Source: Sphingobacterium prati
Lineage (GTDB): Bacteria; Bacteroidota; Bacteroidia; Sphingobacteriales; Sphingobacteriaceae
Length of the DNA: 64,000 nt
Reading direction: 5' to 3'
NCBI RefSeq assembly: GCF_013167215.1
Contig: NZ_JABJWY010000038.1
Coordinates: 708,765 to 772,764, forward strand
The position numbers and the translations under genes are program-made. This document shows positions 1 to 9,104 of this stretch, in pieces; the stretch's first letter is position 1, and every line of letters starts with the position of its first letter. Under the pieces are notes generated by a model. That model did no database searches and was not told the DNA's origin. It saw only the letters and a program-made list of their open reading frames with translations.

Positions 1-533
1 CCCTGACTGCGCAATACAATGCATTAAATAATGGTAAGTGGAAGGGTATGATGGATCATAAACCAAGAAATCTTGCTGTTTTTGATAAGATTATTGAAGG
101 AAAAACAGCCGCTTCGATGGTTGACGACGAGGAGCCTATCAAGCAGATTCCGGGTAAAGATTTAAAAGGTTCAATAGGCTATGAGGGCTTAGGGTATCAA
201 GGACAGGCTGCTGCTATTCCATTGGGGACAGAAGCCAGTTACCGACTTAAGGGATTACAGGGCGATTCTGTTACCGTTGTTGTCCACTTACTGCCGACTC
301 ACCCAGTATCTTCGGATGATTTGCGTTTTGAGGTTTCATTTGGACAACAGTATTCATCTCCTATTTCATATAAGACAATAGGAAGAAGTGAAGAATGGAA
401 AGAGAATGTCTTGCGGAATCAAGCTATTCGAACGATTAAATTTAAGGTAGCTTCAGTGCAACAGGAAACATTAGGCATCAAAGCGCTTGATGAGGGCGTG
501 GTGGTTGATGAAGTAACAGTATATTTGGATTAA
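1..533 (+). CDS. GH115 family glycosidase (xylan alpha-glucuronidase type), C-terminal end only
   Basis: The 3' end of a gene whose start lies left of the window; the reading frame is open from base 3. The translation begins LTAQYNALNNGKWKGMMDHK, which matches the GH115 segment with a YN..-GKW-x-x-MM pattern at the end of the catalytic part. It continues as the GH115 C-terminal beta-sandwich, including VVHLLPTHPVSSDDLRFEVS and SEEWKENVLRNQAI. GH115 enzymes remove glucuronic or 4-O-methylglucuronic acid from xylan. The next two genes (GH43-like and acetylesterase) suit a glucuronoxylan cluster. Family assignment is firm; substrate is inferred because the catalytic region is not visible. Confidence 0.85.
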   Translation, partial: LTAQYNALNNGKWKGMMDHKPRNLAVFDKIIEGKTAASMVDDEEPIKQIPGKDLKGSIGYEGLGYQGQAAAIPLGTEASYRLKGLQGDSVTVVVHLLPTHPVSSDDLRFEVSFGQQYSSPISYKTIGRSEEWKENVLRNQAIRTIKFKVASVQQETLGIKALDEGVVVDEVTVYLD

Positions 534-594
534 AGTATTCGTTTCCTACTGTGTCATGGAAACTTATTATAGGCTTGTTTATAAGGATATAAAA

Positions 595-1533
595 ATGAAA
601 AATCAATTTCTAATTACGCTTTTCGTTATGTTGACTTGCTTCGTTAAGGCACAGTCTCCTGTCTATCTTTTCTCCTATTTTAGAGGTAATGGTGCTGATG
701 GATTGCATTTAGCTTATAGTTTGGATGGTTTGAAATGGGAATCATTGAATCAGGGAAAACCTTTTTTGACACCAACGGTAGGAAAAGATAAACTGATGCG
801 TGACCCCAGTATTTGCCAGGGCCCTGATGGCACCTTTCACCTGGTGTGGACAACGGGTTGGTGGGACAAAATTATCGGATATTCCTCTTCCAAAGATCTT
901 ATGCAATGGAGCGAACAAAAAACAATACCAGTCATGGTAGATGAACCGGATGCAAAAAATGCATGGGCTCCGGAGCTTTTTTACGACAAAGCAACGAAAG
1001 AATATTATATCATTTGGGCCACGACGATCTCTGGTAGACATAAAGAAGTACTGACCAGTGAAAGTGAAAAAGGCTTAAACCATCGTATGTATAGCGTTAC
1101 GACCAAAAATTTTAAAATTTTTTCAAAAGCCAAATTATTTTTTGATCCCGAATTTAGTGTCATCGATGCGGCCATTGTGCAACGAGCCAATAAGGAATAT
1201 ATGATGGTTGTGAAAAATGAAAATTCTAACCCGCCTGAGAAAAATATTCGGATCACGACAACGAAGAGTTTAGCCAAAGGATTTTCGACGACCGTTTCTA
1301 AGCCTATTACAGGTGATTACTGGGCAGAAGGTCCCGCTCCGTTGCAAGTTGGGGAATATATGTATGTATATTTCGATAAATACCGTGACCACAAATATGG
1401 AGCTGTACGAAGCAGAGACGGTATCAACTGGGAGGATGTTTCTGATCTGGTGAGTTTTCCAAAAGGAGTTCGTCATGGAACAGCTTTTACAATAAATCAA
1501 ACAGTTTTATCAAATCTATTAAAAGTAAACTGA
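595..1533 (+). CDS. GH43-like five-bladed beta-propeller glycosidase
   Basis: A secreted enzyme of about 312 residues. I start it at 595 (MKNQFLITLFVMLTCFVKAQ), which gives a clean signal peptide; an in-frame ATG at 556 would add 13 polar residues in front. Propeller repeats are visible. Residues consistent with the GH43/GH117-like clan are RDPS at about 69-72, WAPE at about 124-127, an Asp in VIDAAIV at about 191 and the likely acid Glu in WAEGP at about 245. Members of this group are often arabinofuranosidases or xylosidases. It lies 61 bases after the GH115 end, so a xylan side-chain role is inferred. Exact subfamily unknown. Confidence 0.7.
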   Translation: MKNQFLITLFVMLTCFVKAQSPVYLFSYFRGNGADGLHLAYSLDGLKWESLNQGKPFLTPTVGKDKLMRDPSICQGPDGTFHLVWTTGWWDKIIGYSSSKDLMQWSEQKTIPVMVDEPDAKNAWAPELFYDKATKEYYIIWATTISGRHKEVLTSESEKGLNHRMYSVTTKNFKIFSKAKLFFDPEFSVIDAAIVQRANKEYMMVVKNENSNPPEKNIRITTTKSLAKGFSTTVSKPITGDYWAEGPAPLQVGEYMYVYFDKYRDHKYGAVRSRDGINWEDVSDLVSFPKGVRHGTAFTINQTVLSNLLKVN

Positions 1534-1586
1534 TAGCTTAGTATGGGATTTCTTGCCTTCTATTGTAGTTCCTTTTTTGTGGTAAA

Positions 1587-1604
1587 CAGTGAGGTACAGG
1601 TTGC
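1587..1604 (+). promoter_or_regulatory. Weak copy of the 10-bp direct repeat
   Basis: CAGTGAGG-ta-CAGGTTGC. The two CAG cores are 10 bp apart, as in the better copies upstream of the pectin genes, but both half-sites diverge from CAGGAYAG. It lies 166 bases before the acetylesterase start in an otherwise featureless 236-base gap. It may be chance. Confidence 0.25.
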
Positions 1605-1769
1605 ATATCGATGAATAGATACTTAATTTCGTCGCATGAGTTCGAGACTTAATACGGGCATAAATATACAATAGGCTACAAGAGAATCTTCACAACGGTT
1701 TTTGCGAAATGCAAAGCCGCTTATTGAGGGTTCTTCTTGACTAAGAATAGATAATTCAGTAAAAATAAA

Positions 1770-3194
1770 ATGAAGAAAATTCTCTTTTCCTTTTTTTTGG
1801 CAGGCATTGCGATGAGTGTGCAGGCGAAGGTCACATTGCCGCAGGTTTTTGGGTCAAATATGGTGCTTCAGCAAGGCAAACCAGTGGTTGTTTGGGGTAA
1901 GGCAGATCCTCAGGAAAAAGTTGAAGTCAAATTGAAAGGTTTGACGAGAAAAGCAGTGGCTAATCAGAAAGGTGAGTGGAAAGTTAGTTTTGCTGCCCAA
2001 AAAGCCAGTTTCGATTCTTTTACTATTGAAGTAAAGGGAGATAATACACTCTTGTTGGAAAATGTCGTTGTTGGTGAAGTCTGGCTATGTTCGGGGCAGT
2101 CCAATATGGAGTATACGATGCAATTACGTAAGGGGTACAAGAAGCCTGCTGCTGGAGTTGATCAAGCGGAGGAAGAATTGCGGCAGCCTGAAAATTCAAA
2201 AATTCGTTTATTCCTTGTTGCGAAAAAGAAGGGGGAACAGACGGATGTGGAGACCAATGGATGGGAAATTGCTGGTCCGAATTCGCTCGCACAGTTTTCG
2301 GCTCCGGGTTATTTCTTTGGAAAGACGTTGCAACAACAGCTGAATGTTCCTGTGGGACTGATTAGTTCATCTTGGGGCGGCAGTAGGATAGAGCCTTGGA
2401 CACCTTTGGCGGCGTATCAAAACTCAAGTACGTTTAAACAGGAGACGCAAAATGGTGAAACGAAAATTGAAAATGCTGTTGCTGGGGAGATGTACGAGGC
2501 GATGATTCGTCCAATAGCACCTTTTGCCATGAAAGGCTTTATTTGGTATCAAGGTGAAAGCAATCTGATGTTTGAGGATGCACGTTACTATGCAAAACAA
2601 AAATTGCTGATCGATACTTGGCGTCGCGTCTGGCAGGATAAAAATATGCCATTTTACTATGTTCAGATTGCCCCATATTATTATAGCAAGCGTAAGGATA
2701 AAACAAAGCACAATGAGCAAGCATTGCCTTGGTTTTGGGAGATTCAGACAAAATGTATGGATATTAAACATTCGGGAATGGCTGTAGTTACAGATTTAGT
2801 CGATGACCTTTCTGATATACACCCCTCCTATAAATGGGAAGTAGGACGTCGTCTGGCATTGTGGCCTCTGGCTTTTGACTATGGCCTGAAAACTACTGTT
2901 TTTTCGGGACCACAATATAAAAGCAAAAAGATCGTAGACGATCACATTATTTTGAATTTTAAGCATGTTGGAAGCGGATTACAGTGTAAAGGGGATCAAT
3001 TGGCCTGGTTTGAGATCGCAGGGCAGGACGGCAAATTTGTACCTGCTGAAGCGAAGATTGATGGCGATCAAGTGATTGTATCTGCAGTATCGGTAAAGTC
3101 TCCAAAACGGGTTCGCTTTGGCTGGAATGAAACAGCTCGTCCGAATTTTTTTAATAAAGAAGGATTACCGGCATTGCCTTTTAGAACAGAGTAG
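1770..3194 (+). CDS. Sialate O-acetylesterase-type carbohydrate esterase (SGNH fold)
   Basis: A secreted 474-residue protein with signal peptide MKKILFSFFLAGIAMSVQAK. It has the SASA/SIAE family architecture: an N-terminal beta-domain (about 21-100), the block GEVWLCSGQSNMEYTM with nucleophile Ser111, WYQGESN at 259-265, and the late Asp-x-His block SDIHPSYKWEVG with Asp349 and His351. Enzymes of this group remove O-acetyl groups from sugars. Beside a GH115 and a GH43-like enzyme it most likely deacetylates xylan or xylo-oligosaccharides rather than sialic acid. Length is normal for the family. It is the last gene of the apparent xylan cluster. Confidence 0.85.
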   Translation: MKKILFSFFLAGIAMSVQAKVTLPQVFGSNMVLQQGKPVVVWGKADPQEKVEVKLKGLTRKAVANQKGEWKVSFAAQKASFDSFTIEVKGDNTLLLENVVVGEVWLCSGQSNMEYTMQLRKGYKKPAAGVDQAEEELRQPENSKIRLFLVAKKKGEQTDVETNGWEIAGPNSLAQFSAPGYFFGKTLQQQLNVPVGLISSSWGGSRIEPWTPLAAYQNSSTFKQETQNGETKIENAVAGEMYEAMIRPIAPFAMKGFIWYQGESNLMFEDARYYAKQKLLIDTWRRVWQDKNMPFYYVQIAPYYYSKRKDKTKHNEQALPWFWEIQTKCMDIKHSGMAVVTDLVDDLSDIHPSYKWEVGRRLALWPLAFDYGLKTTVFSGPQYKSKKIVDDHIILNFKHVGSGLQCKGDQLAWFEIAGQDGKFVPAEAKIDGDQVIVSAVSVKSPKRVRFGWNETARPNFFNKEGLPALPFRTE

Positions 3195-3309
3195 TGTATT
3201 TTTGTTCTTTTTCTATTAAAGCACTCTACTTTTGAAGTTATCAAGTCGTTACTGAAATTACGAAGTTGTAACTATAGTTGTCATCCAGTAATAGACGGTT
3301 GTTATAAAA

Positions 3310-3342
3310 AAAGGTTTTCAAACGGGGAGAATGAAAACCTTT
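3310..3342. other. Intergenic hairpin
   Basis: Perfect 11-bp inverted repeat (AAAGGTTTTCA at 3310-3320, its complement at 3332-3342) with an 11-base loop. No T-run follows on the + strand, while an A-run precedes it, so as a terminator it would fit minus-strand transcripts, of which none is evident. It sits just before a SusC-like leader sequence. Confidence 0.5.
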
Positions 3343-3344
3343 AA

Positions 3345-3475
3345 AATAACCAATTAATCCTAAATTTATGATAAAAAATATAATGCTTTTTTATGGGCTT
3401 TCCTTTACTGTATGTAACTCGCGTAGTGTCATGTAAAGTACTCACCATTGAAATTGGGAAATAACCAATTTAATA
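3345..3475 (+). other. SusC-leader-like remnant sequence without a susC
   Basis: AATAACCAATTAATCC (starting 3345) is followed by an ATG at 3367 that opens a reading frame of only 22 codons, starting with MIKNIMLFYGLSF. A second ATAACCAATTTAATA lies at 3461-3475 and is identical to 15 bases at 53462-53476, directly before a real susC start. The 474-base gap 3195-3668 holds no other gene. I read this as debris of a deleted SusC/SusD unit. That is inference; short AT-rich matches may arise by chance. Confidence 0.35.
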
Positions 3476-3505
3476 CGACAAGTTTAGGTATACTGAATGA
3501 ATTTG

Positions 3506-3523
3506 TCATCCTGTGCTGTTCTG
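3506..3523 (-). promoter_or_regulatory. 10-bp direct repeat, moderate copy (minus orientation)
   Basis: Read on the minus strand: CAGAACAG-ca-CAGGATGA. The second half-site is identical to that at 63468-63475 and the first differs by one base from the one at 63458-63465. Period 10 bp. It lies 84 bases upstream of the -7-like element of the sigma factor operon, so that operon may belong to the same regulon, or the site may be left over from a deleted transport locus. Confidence 0.4.
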
Positions 3524-3606
3524 CTTGTGTGAATAAATCAAAATGGCCTAAGAATATAATATGTTCGTTTGAAAGTCATTGGCGTTTATATTAAGTTGAA
3601 AATTTG

Positions 3607-3614
3607 TAAATTTG
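3607..3614 (+). promoter_or_regulatory. Bacteroidota -7 promoter element (TAnnTTTG)
   Basis: TAAATTTG matches the Bacteroidota housekeeping -7 consensus TAnnTTTG exactly and lies 54 bases before the sigma factor start. A convincing -33 TTTG at the usual spacing is not visible; only a TTG at 3579-3581. Confidence 0.45.
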
Positions 3615-3668
3615 GTCGCTGGTTAGGTGTTTAATCAGTGTGCTACCTATCCTTTTGAAAAGTTAACA

Positions 3669-4253
3669 ATGGATGCTACCACAGAAAATAAGCTAATGAT
3701 TTCGCTTTCCCATGGAGACGAGCACTCTTTTTTTGCTTTATACGAGCGCTACAGCCATGCCCTATTTTCCAATGTTTTCCGAATGGTTAAAGATAGGCAA
3801 GTTAGTGAAGAGATTGTGCAGGATGTATTCCTAAAAGTCTGGCAAAAGAGATCCACCATTGATCCGAATCGAAGCTTTAAATCTTGGATTTTTACAATTG
3901 CAAAAAATGATGTTATTTCTTGGTATAGAAAATTAGCTAAAGAAACTGCACTGCAGGAAAATTTATATCAACATTTCGAGCAACTCTACATTATGGACAA
4001 AGAGGGCGATATTCAAGAACAACAGGCCGCATTATTAGAAAGAGCGCTCAATACCTTAAGTGAGCGTAGGAAAGAAATCTTTATTTTATGTAAAATAGAA
4101 CACAAGAGTTACGAAGAGGTCGCTCAGAAATTGAATATTTCCGTATCTACTGTAAGTAATGCCATGGTCAAATCCAATCAACATATTCGCCAATTTGTGC
4201 AGGATCATTATGATGAGATTTTAATAATTCTTGTTACTTTCTATTTTTTTTAA
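3669..4253 (+). CDS. ECF-type RNA polymerase sigma factor
   Basis: A 194-residue sigma-70 family factor of the extracytoplasmic function type. Region 2 is seen in the first half (SEEIVQDVFLKVWQKR, then FKSWIFTIAKNDVISWYRK), and region 4 as a helix-turn-helix near the end (ERRKEIFILCKIEHKSYEEVAQKLNISVSTVSN). I start at 3669 (MDATTENKLM) rather than the in-frame ATG at 3627 because ECF factors of this group begin directly before region 2. It is followed by a FecR-type anti-sigma factor and an STN-containing SusC, the standard trans-envelope signalling arrangement in which outer-membrane ligand binding releases the sigma factor to transcribe its own transport operon. Confidence 0.9.
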   Translation: MDATTENKLMISLSHGDEHSFFALYERYSHALFSNVFRMVKDRQVSEEIVQDVFLKVWQKRSTIDPNRSFKSWIFTIAKNDVISWYRKLAKETALQENLYQHFEQLYIMDKEGDIQEQQAALLERALNTLSERRKEIFILCKIEHKSYEEVAQKLNISVSTVSNAMVKSNQHIRQFVQDHYDEILIILVTFYFF

Positions 4254-4309
4254 AAAAAATACGATAGCAATAGTGTTTTTGCTAATAAGTTGCGTATTAA
4301 CTTATAGAT

Positions 4310-5455
4310 ATGGCAAAAAAAATAGAAAATATTTACAAGAGCTATTTGAATGGGAGTATCAATCGTGTTGATCTCGATACCTTGCTTCTATATTTCGAGA
4401 AAGCTAGTGATGATGAATTGAATACGCTTACTTCCTTTGCTAGTGACGATTTTGAGGCAGATCAAGTCGAAGAATCTTTCGCTGCGCATATCCCAGTTAT
4501 TAGGCAGCGATTGGAAAATAAACTGAATGAGTCGAAAAAGCAGCCTATCCGTTTAAGATATAGAAAGAGCTGGTGGGCGGCAGCGTCCATTCTGTTTGTG
4601 GTGGGATTGGCCGCATGGTTTTATGCGAGACAAAGCCCCAAGCATTCTGATGTGATAGCCCCTTCGCAACCTATTTTATATGTCAAAGATAAATCTGGGA
4701 AAGAAATAGCCATTTTACCGAAAACAGATTCGATTTGGGCAGTAGGCGATATTGCATTTTCTCGGATCGACAGTCAAACTGTAAAAGTAATCGCGGTAGG
4801 TAAAAATCCAAGTTTGCAAACGATATATACTCCTAATTCGGACTTTAGGCTAGTTTTGGAGGATGGTAGTAAGATTACGATGAACGCTGCATCGACCTTA
4901 CGGTTTCAGCTCCCTTTTACCCCTGCCAAAAGAGAAGTTTCTTTGGAAGGAGAAGGTTACTTTGAAGTCGCACATGACGCGCGAAGACCATTTACAGTAA
5001 ATGCTGGTACTGCAAAAATCGAAGTATTGGGGACTGTATTTAACGTACGGAATTATGCAAGTGACGGGCAGGTTACCACATCCCTTATGTCCGGACGGAT
5101 AGCCTTAAGTAAATCGGGGAGCTCTGAAAGAATTGTCCTCCGTCCTGGCGAGACGGCTGTAACCGATCAAAAAGGAATACATATCGAAAATTTGGCTCCT
5201 AAACAAGCTGTTGCTTGGACGGTTGGCTACTTTGATTACCGGGATCAGTCACTTCGCGTGATCTTGTCAGATATGTCCAGGTGGTATGGAGTAGATGTCG
5301 ATACCATCACGCTACCTACTGATCGATCGATCTACATGAAGGTTCGAAAAAATATTCCACTACAGGAAATGTTGAATCTATTGAATGAAGCGAGTGGGCT
5401 GAAATTTCAATTAAACAATAAAAAAATCACATTAAAAACTACCGACAAAAAATAA
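4310..5455 (+). CDS. FecR-family anti-sigma factor
   Basis: A 381-residue inner-membrane protein. The N-terminal 85 residues are cytoplasmic (sigma-binding), one membrane segment lies at about 88-106 (WWAAASILFVVGLAAWFYA), and the rest is periplasmic. The FecR domain is around 175-270 (FRLVLEDGSKITMNAASTLR, then REVSLEGEGYFEVAHD and GTVFNVRNY). A C-terminal DUF4974-type domain at about 310-378 (YRDQSLRVILSDMSRWYGVD) is thought to contact the STN domain of the partner transporter. It lies 56 bases after the sigma gene and 31 before susC. It should hold the sigma factor inactive until the SusC signals. Confidence 0.92.
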   Translation: MAKKIENIYKSYLNGSINRVDLDTLLLYFEKASDDELNTLTSFASDDFEADQVEESFAAHIPVIRQRLENKLNESKKQPIRLRYRKSWWAAASILFVVGLAAWFYARQSPKHSDVIAPSQPILYVKDKSGKEIAILPKTDSIWAVGDIAFSRIDSQTVKVIAVGKNPSLQTIYTPNSDFRLVLEDGSKITMNAASTLRFQLPFTPAKREVSLEGEGYFEVAHDARRPFTVNAGTAKIEVLGTVFNVRNYASDGQVTTSLMSGRIALSKSGSSERIVLRPGETAVTDQKGIHIENLAPKQAVAWTVGYFDYRDQSLRVILSDMSRWYGVDVDTITLPTDRSIYMKVRKNIPLQEMLNLLNEASGLKFQLNNKKITLKTTDKK

Positions 5456-5486
5456 CAACTAAATAGTACATTTACCTTAATCTACC

Positions 5487-8400
5487 ATGTCACACCTAAC
5501 CCAAAAGCGACCGGTATTTCTGCGAAAATACCTGAGTTTGGTCGCTGGAATTGCCTTGATGAGCATGATCGACCCCTATGAATTACATGCACAACAGGTA
5601 CAATTGAATTTTAAAAATGCCAATGTCAAAGAGGTGATTACGAGCTTATCGGATCACTACGGCTATGAATTTGTTTTTGACGGTAACTTGCTCAAATCGG
5701 CTCATCCGATTAGTGTTAATTTGAAACTGTCAAGCGTTGAAGATGCTTTATCCATTTTGTTTAAGGATCAGCCCTTCGGCTATCGTTTAGAGAATAAACG
5801 GATCATTCTCTATCGTAAAGTTGTATCGAAAAATAGTCAGCTTGTACAAGGAAAAGTAATAGACAGTTTGGGTAATACCATTCCTGGCGTATCTATTCTT
5901 AATCTAGCGGATAATAGTCAAACAACGAGTTCCGGAGATGGTGATTTTGAACTGGATGTTGCTAGCTCAGACATCCAATTGTCTTTTAGGCATGTTTCTT
6001 TTAATGAAAAGGTCATGCACTTCAGTCCGGAACAAATTGCTCGGCCCATCCGCGTGATGTTGAGTCCAAAGGAATCCATGCTCAACGAAATTATGATCAC
6101 AGGCTATCAACGGATCAGCAAAGAACGTAGTCCTGGAGCTTATACGGGGGTCAGCAATGATCAATTGAACAAACAGATTAATGCCGATTTGACTTCCGCG
6201 TTAGAAGGTCAGGTGGCTGGATTGACCTATATCAAAAATCCAACCCGCTCCAGTGCAGACAGCCCTGTACTTCGGGGCATTGGCACCTATTCTAGTCAGG
6301 TAACCACCAATCCACTCATTGTTGTCGATGATTTGCCCACGGAGTTCACCTTGAATGATATTAATCCCTATGACGTTGAGTCCGTTACCGTTTTGAAGGA
6401 TGCAACAGCAGCATCCATTTATGGTGCCCGTGCGGCGAATGGGGTGATCGTCGTGACCACCAAAAAAGGGAAAGGGCAAGGTGTTTCCATGAACTTTAAT
6501 GTGGACCAATTCATCACACAGAAACCGGATATCTCAAAAATGCACTATGCGCGTACATCGGATTTAATCGATTATGAAATTGATGTATATAAGAAGGAGT
6601 TATCACGTTATGCGAACAGTGAATCGCTATTTAATTACTACGGAAGACTAGGAAGCGGTAGTCTAAAATATTATTCACCACTGTATGATCTATTTCGAAG
6701 AGAATCCATTGGTGCGATTAGTCCTCAAGAACGTGATGCAACGATCAATTCATGGCGGAGCAACGATTATATCAAGGAGTTTACGGAGAATGTCTGGCAG
6801 AATGAAATACGCCAACGTTATAATGCGAGTATCTCCCAGAATTCCAGTAAGAGCAATACCTTTGTTTCTTTTAATTATGATAAGGGTAAGGGACAGGTGG
6901 TCAATGAAAAGAATGATAAATTCAATCTGTATTTGAAGTCGGGTTTTAATTTAACGAAATGGTTGTCTGCAACAGTGGGATTGAATGGTACCTATACAGT
7001 AAATAAAGAAACCGACGGCGTTTACAATAATGTGTTCTTACAACCACGTTATGCGCGAATCAAAGATGAAAATGGCAACTTAGTCTATACCCCGCATGTT
7101 GATTTGGCAAGTTCGGTAGGCCCGGGATCTGCCATTAACGGCGAGACCGCAGAACAGATTGCTGCAAACGGAAATTTAAAAAGTACAGCCTTTAATGTGC
7201 TTGAGGCACTAGGAGAGGGCATTGAAAGTAACAAAAGTTTAGGCCTTCGTGCTTTTACCTCTCTACGGGCCAATATCTATAAGGGACTCTCTTTTCAAAC
7301 ACAGTTTTCCTATGAATTAGGGCAAGCAGCCCGTGAAAATTTCTACGATGAAGATAGCTACATGATGCGCGTTGCGTCAAACGCGATGGTCAGTTACAAT
7401 GATGCGACGGGAACTTATACCAAGAATTTACCCGCTGGAGGACGTTACTATCAATTCGAGAGCAAACGCTATAGTTACACTTTTCGGAATCAGTTTAACT
7501 ACGATAATACCTTTGGACACTATGGTCAGCATCAACTGACAGCCTTGGCCGGATTCGAGATGCGGCAGTCACATGTACCACGCCCAATTGAACAATTGCT
7601 TCTAGGGTACAATCCAGTAACATTGACTTCAACCACCATTGATTGGGCAACGTTAAGTAAAACAGGAATAACGAGTTATGTGTATGGAGGAAACAATCGT
7701 TTATCCGATTTGAATGGTGGGGCACAAAAAGAGACTTTACATCGATATACTTCGCTGTATGCCAACGCAGGTTATACTTATAATAATAGATTTAACCTGA
7801 CTGGAAGCATACGGGTGGATCAAGCGGATCTCTTTGGCGTAGATCCTAAGTTTAAATACCGCCCTTTATGGTCTGTAGGCGCAGGCTGGAATGTCAGCAA
7901 CGAAGACTTTATGAAAAATAAAGACTGGTTGAATTCCCTCAAACTGCGGACAACATATGGTATTACCGGAAATGTGGACCAAGAAAGTTCCAGTTATGGT
8001 ACGGCCACTTGGAAGTCAGATAAACTTTTCCCTTATCTGCAATATCTGGAGCAAAAATCTTTACCAAACCCTATGCTGCGCTGGGAAAAAACAACAACGA
8101 CAAACCTAGGATTAGATTTCTCGATTTTGGACAACCGTCTTTCGGCTAGTATCGATGCCTATAATCGATATAGTTCGGATCTATTGATCAATGCTATTCT
8201 CGACCCCACCGTAGGCGCCAGTTCTCGTGTGATTAACAATGGTGCGTTACGGAATAAAGGTATTGAATTTAATATCAATGGTGTGTGGGTGAAGAAGAAA
8301 GATTTAACAGCGAGCACACAGCTGGTATTTTCCTTCAATAAGAATAAGGTGGAGAAAGTGAACGGCTTAACATCTACAGCACAATCGTATGTCGGTTCAC

Positions 8401-9092
8401 CAAGTAATTACTTTTTTGAAGGAAGTAGCTATAATTCAATTATGGCATATCGCTATGGAGGCATGGTGAATGGCTATCCTTATTTTTTGGATCAAAACGG
8501 TGAATCAAATGTTGCTTTTGATGAGAACGGTACTCCGACGAGCATCAAAGAAATTACCTTGCCAGATGCATTGGTGAATATGGGGACATTGTTTCCCAAA
8601 TATACCGGATCCATCAATCAACGTTTGCGCTATAAGGCTTTTGATCTTTCGGCAATGTTTGTGTTTTCTGGCGGACATAAGTTGCGTAAAGATGCAATCG
8701 ACTTCGCAAGTGATGAGCTGACAAACGCAGGTTTGGTTAATCGATGGGCGGAAGGTGCGAATAATGATTATCCAAGATTGCTGGTTGATTATCCTGACAA
8801 ATTACGTACCGATGCGAGCAAGCTATCTACCTTATGGCGGTATAGCGATAAGCAGATTGTTTCGGCAGATTACATCAAGCTGCGAAATGTGGCCCTGGGT
8901 TATCAATTACCAAAACAATTAGCGCAGAAAGCTGGGATGCAAAACGTTAAATTAACCTTGCAGGTGAATAATTTATGGACCTGGACTGCGGCTGGTGACG
9001 ATATTGATCCGGAAGCCTATTCGCTTAATAGTGGAACACGCAATTTGCCGTTGGCAAAATCATTCCTTATGGGGCTTTCATTAACTTTTTAA
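5487..9092 (+). CDS. SusC/RagA-type TonB-dependent transporter with STN signalling domain
   Basis: A 1201-residue outer-membrane transporter. Signal peptide to about 36 (HAQ). An STN domain follows at 37-110 (VQLNFKNANVKEVITSLSDH), then a carboxypeptidase-regulatory-like domain at about 119-195 (VQGKVIDSLGNTIPGVSI), the TonB plug with PLIVVDDLP and the SusC signature SVTVLKDATAASIYGARAA, and a beta-barrel ending in a C-terminal Phe. The STN domain is absent from the three SusC proteins further right and fits control by the adjacent FecR/ECF pair. The neighbours are a SusD and a metalloprotease, not glycan enzymes, so peptides are a more likely cargo than sugars. Cargo is inferred. Confidence 0.93.
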   Translation: MSHLTQKRPVFLRKYLSLVAGIALMSMIDPYELHAQQVQLNFKNANVKEVITSLSDHYGYEFVFDGNLLKSAHPISVNLKLSSVEDALSILFKDQPFGYRLENKRIILYRKVVSKNSQLVQGKVIDSLGNTIPGVSILNLADNSQTTSSGDGDFELDVASSDIQLSFRHVSFNEKVMHFSPEQIARPIRVMLSPKESMLNEIMITGYQRISKERSPGAYTGVSNDQLNKQINADLTSALEGQVAGLTYIKNPTRSSADSPVLRGIGTYSSQVTTNPLIVVDDLPTEFTLNDINPYDVESVTVLKDATAASIYGARAANGVIVVTTKKGKGQGVSMNFNVDQFITQKPDISKMHYARTSDLIDYEIDVYKKELSRYANSESLFNYYGRLGSGSLKYYSPLYDLFRRESIGAISPQERDATINSWRSNDYIKEFTENVWQNEIRQRYNASISQNSSKSNTFVSFNYDKGKGQVVNEKNDKFNLYLKSGFNLTKWLSATVGLNGTYTVNKETDGVYNNVFLQPRYARIKDENGNLVYTPHVDLASSVGPGSAINGETAEQIAANGNLKSTAFNVLEALGEGIESNKSLGLRAFTSLRANIYKGLSFQTQFSYELGQAARENFYDEDSYMMRVASNAMVSYNDATGTYTKNLPAGGRYYQFESKRYSYTFRNQFNYDNTFGHYGQHQLTALAGFEMRQSHVPRPIEQLLLGYNPVTLTSTTIDWATLSKTGITSYVYGGNNRLSDLNGGAQKETLHRYTSLYANAGYTYNNRFNLTGSIRVDQADLFGVDPKFKYRPLWSVGAGWNVSNEDFMKNKDWLNSLKLRTTYGITGNVDQESSSYGTATWKSDKLFPYLQYLEQKSLPNPMLRWEKTTTTNLGLDFSILDNRLSASIDAYNRYSSDLLINAILDPTVGASSRVINNGALRNKGIEFNINGVWVKKKDLTASTQLVFSFNKNKVEKVNGLTSTAQSYVGSPSNYFFEGSSYNSIMAYRYGGMVNGYPYFLDQNGESNVAFDENGTPTSIKEITLPDALVNMGTLFPKYTGSINQRLRYKAFDLSAMFVFSGGHKLRKDAIDFASDELTNAGLVNRWAEGANNDYPRLLVDYPDKLRTDASKLSTLWRYSDKQIVSADYIKLRNVALGYQLPKQLAQKAGMQNVKLTLQVNNLWTWTAAGDDIDPEAYSLNSGTRNLPLAKSFLMGLSLTF

Positions 9093-9104
9093 CCTGAATC
9101 TACG

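Noticed and set aside
3310-3342. Hairpin as the terminator of the xylan cluster
   Set aside because: No T-run after the 3' arm on the + strand and more than 110 bases past the acetylesterase stop; kept only as a hairpin.
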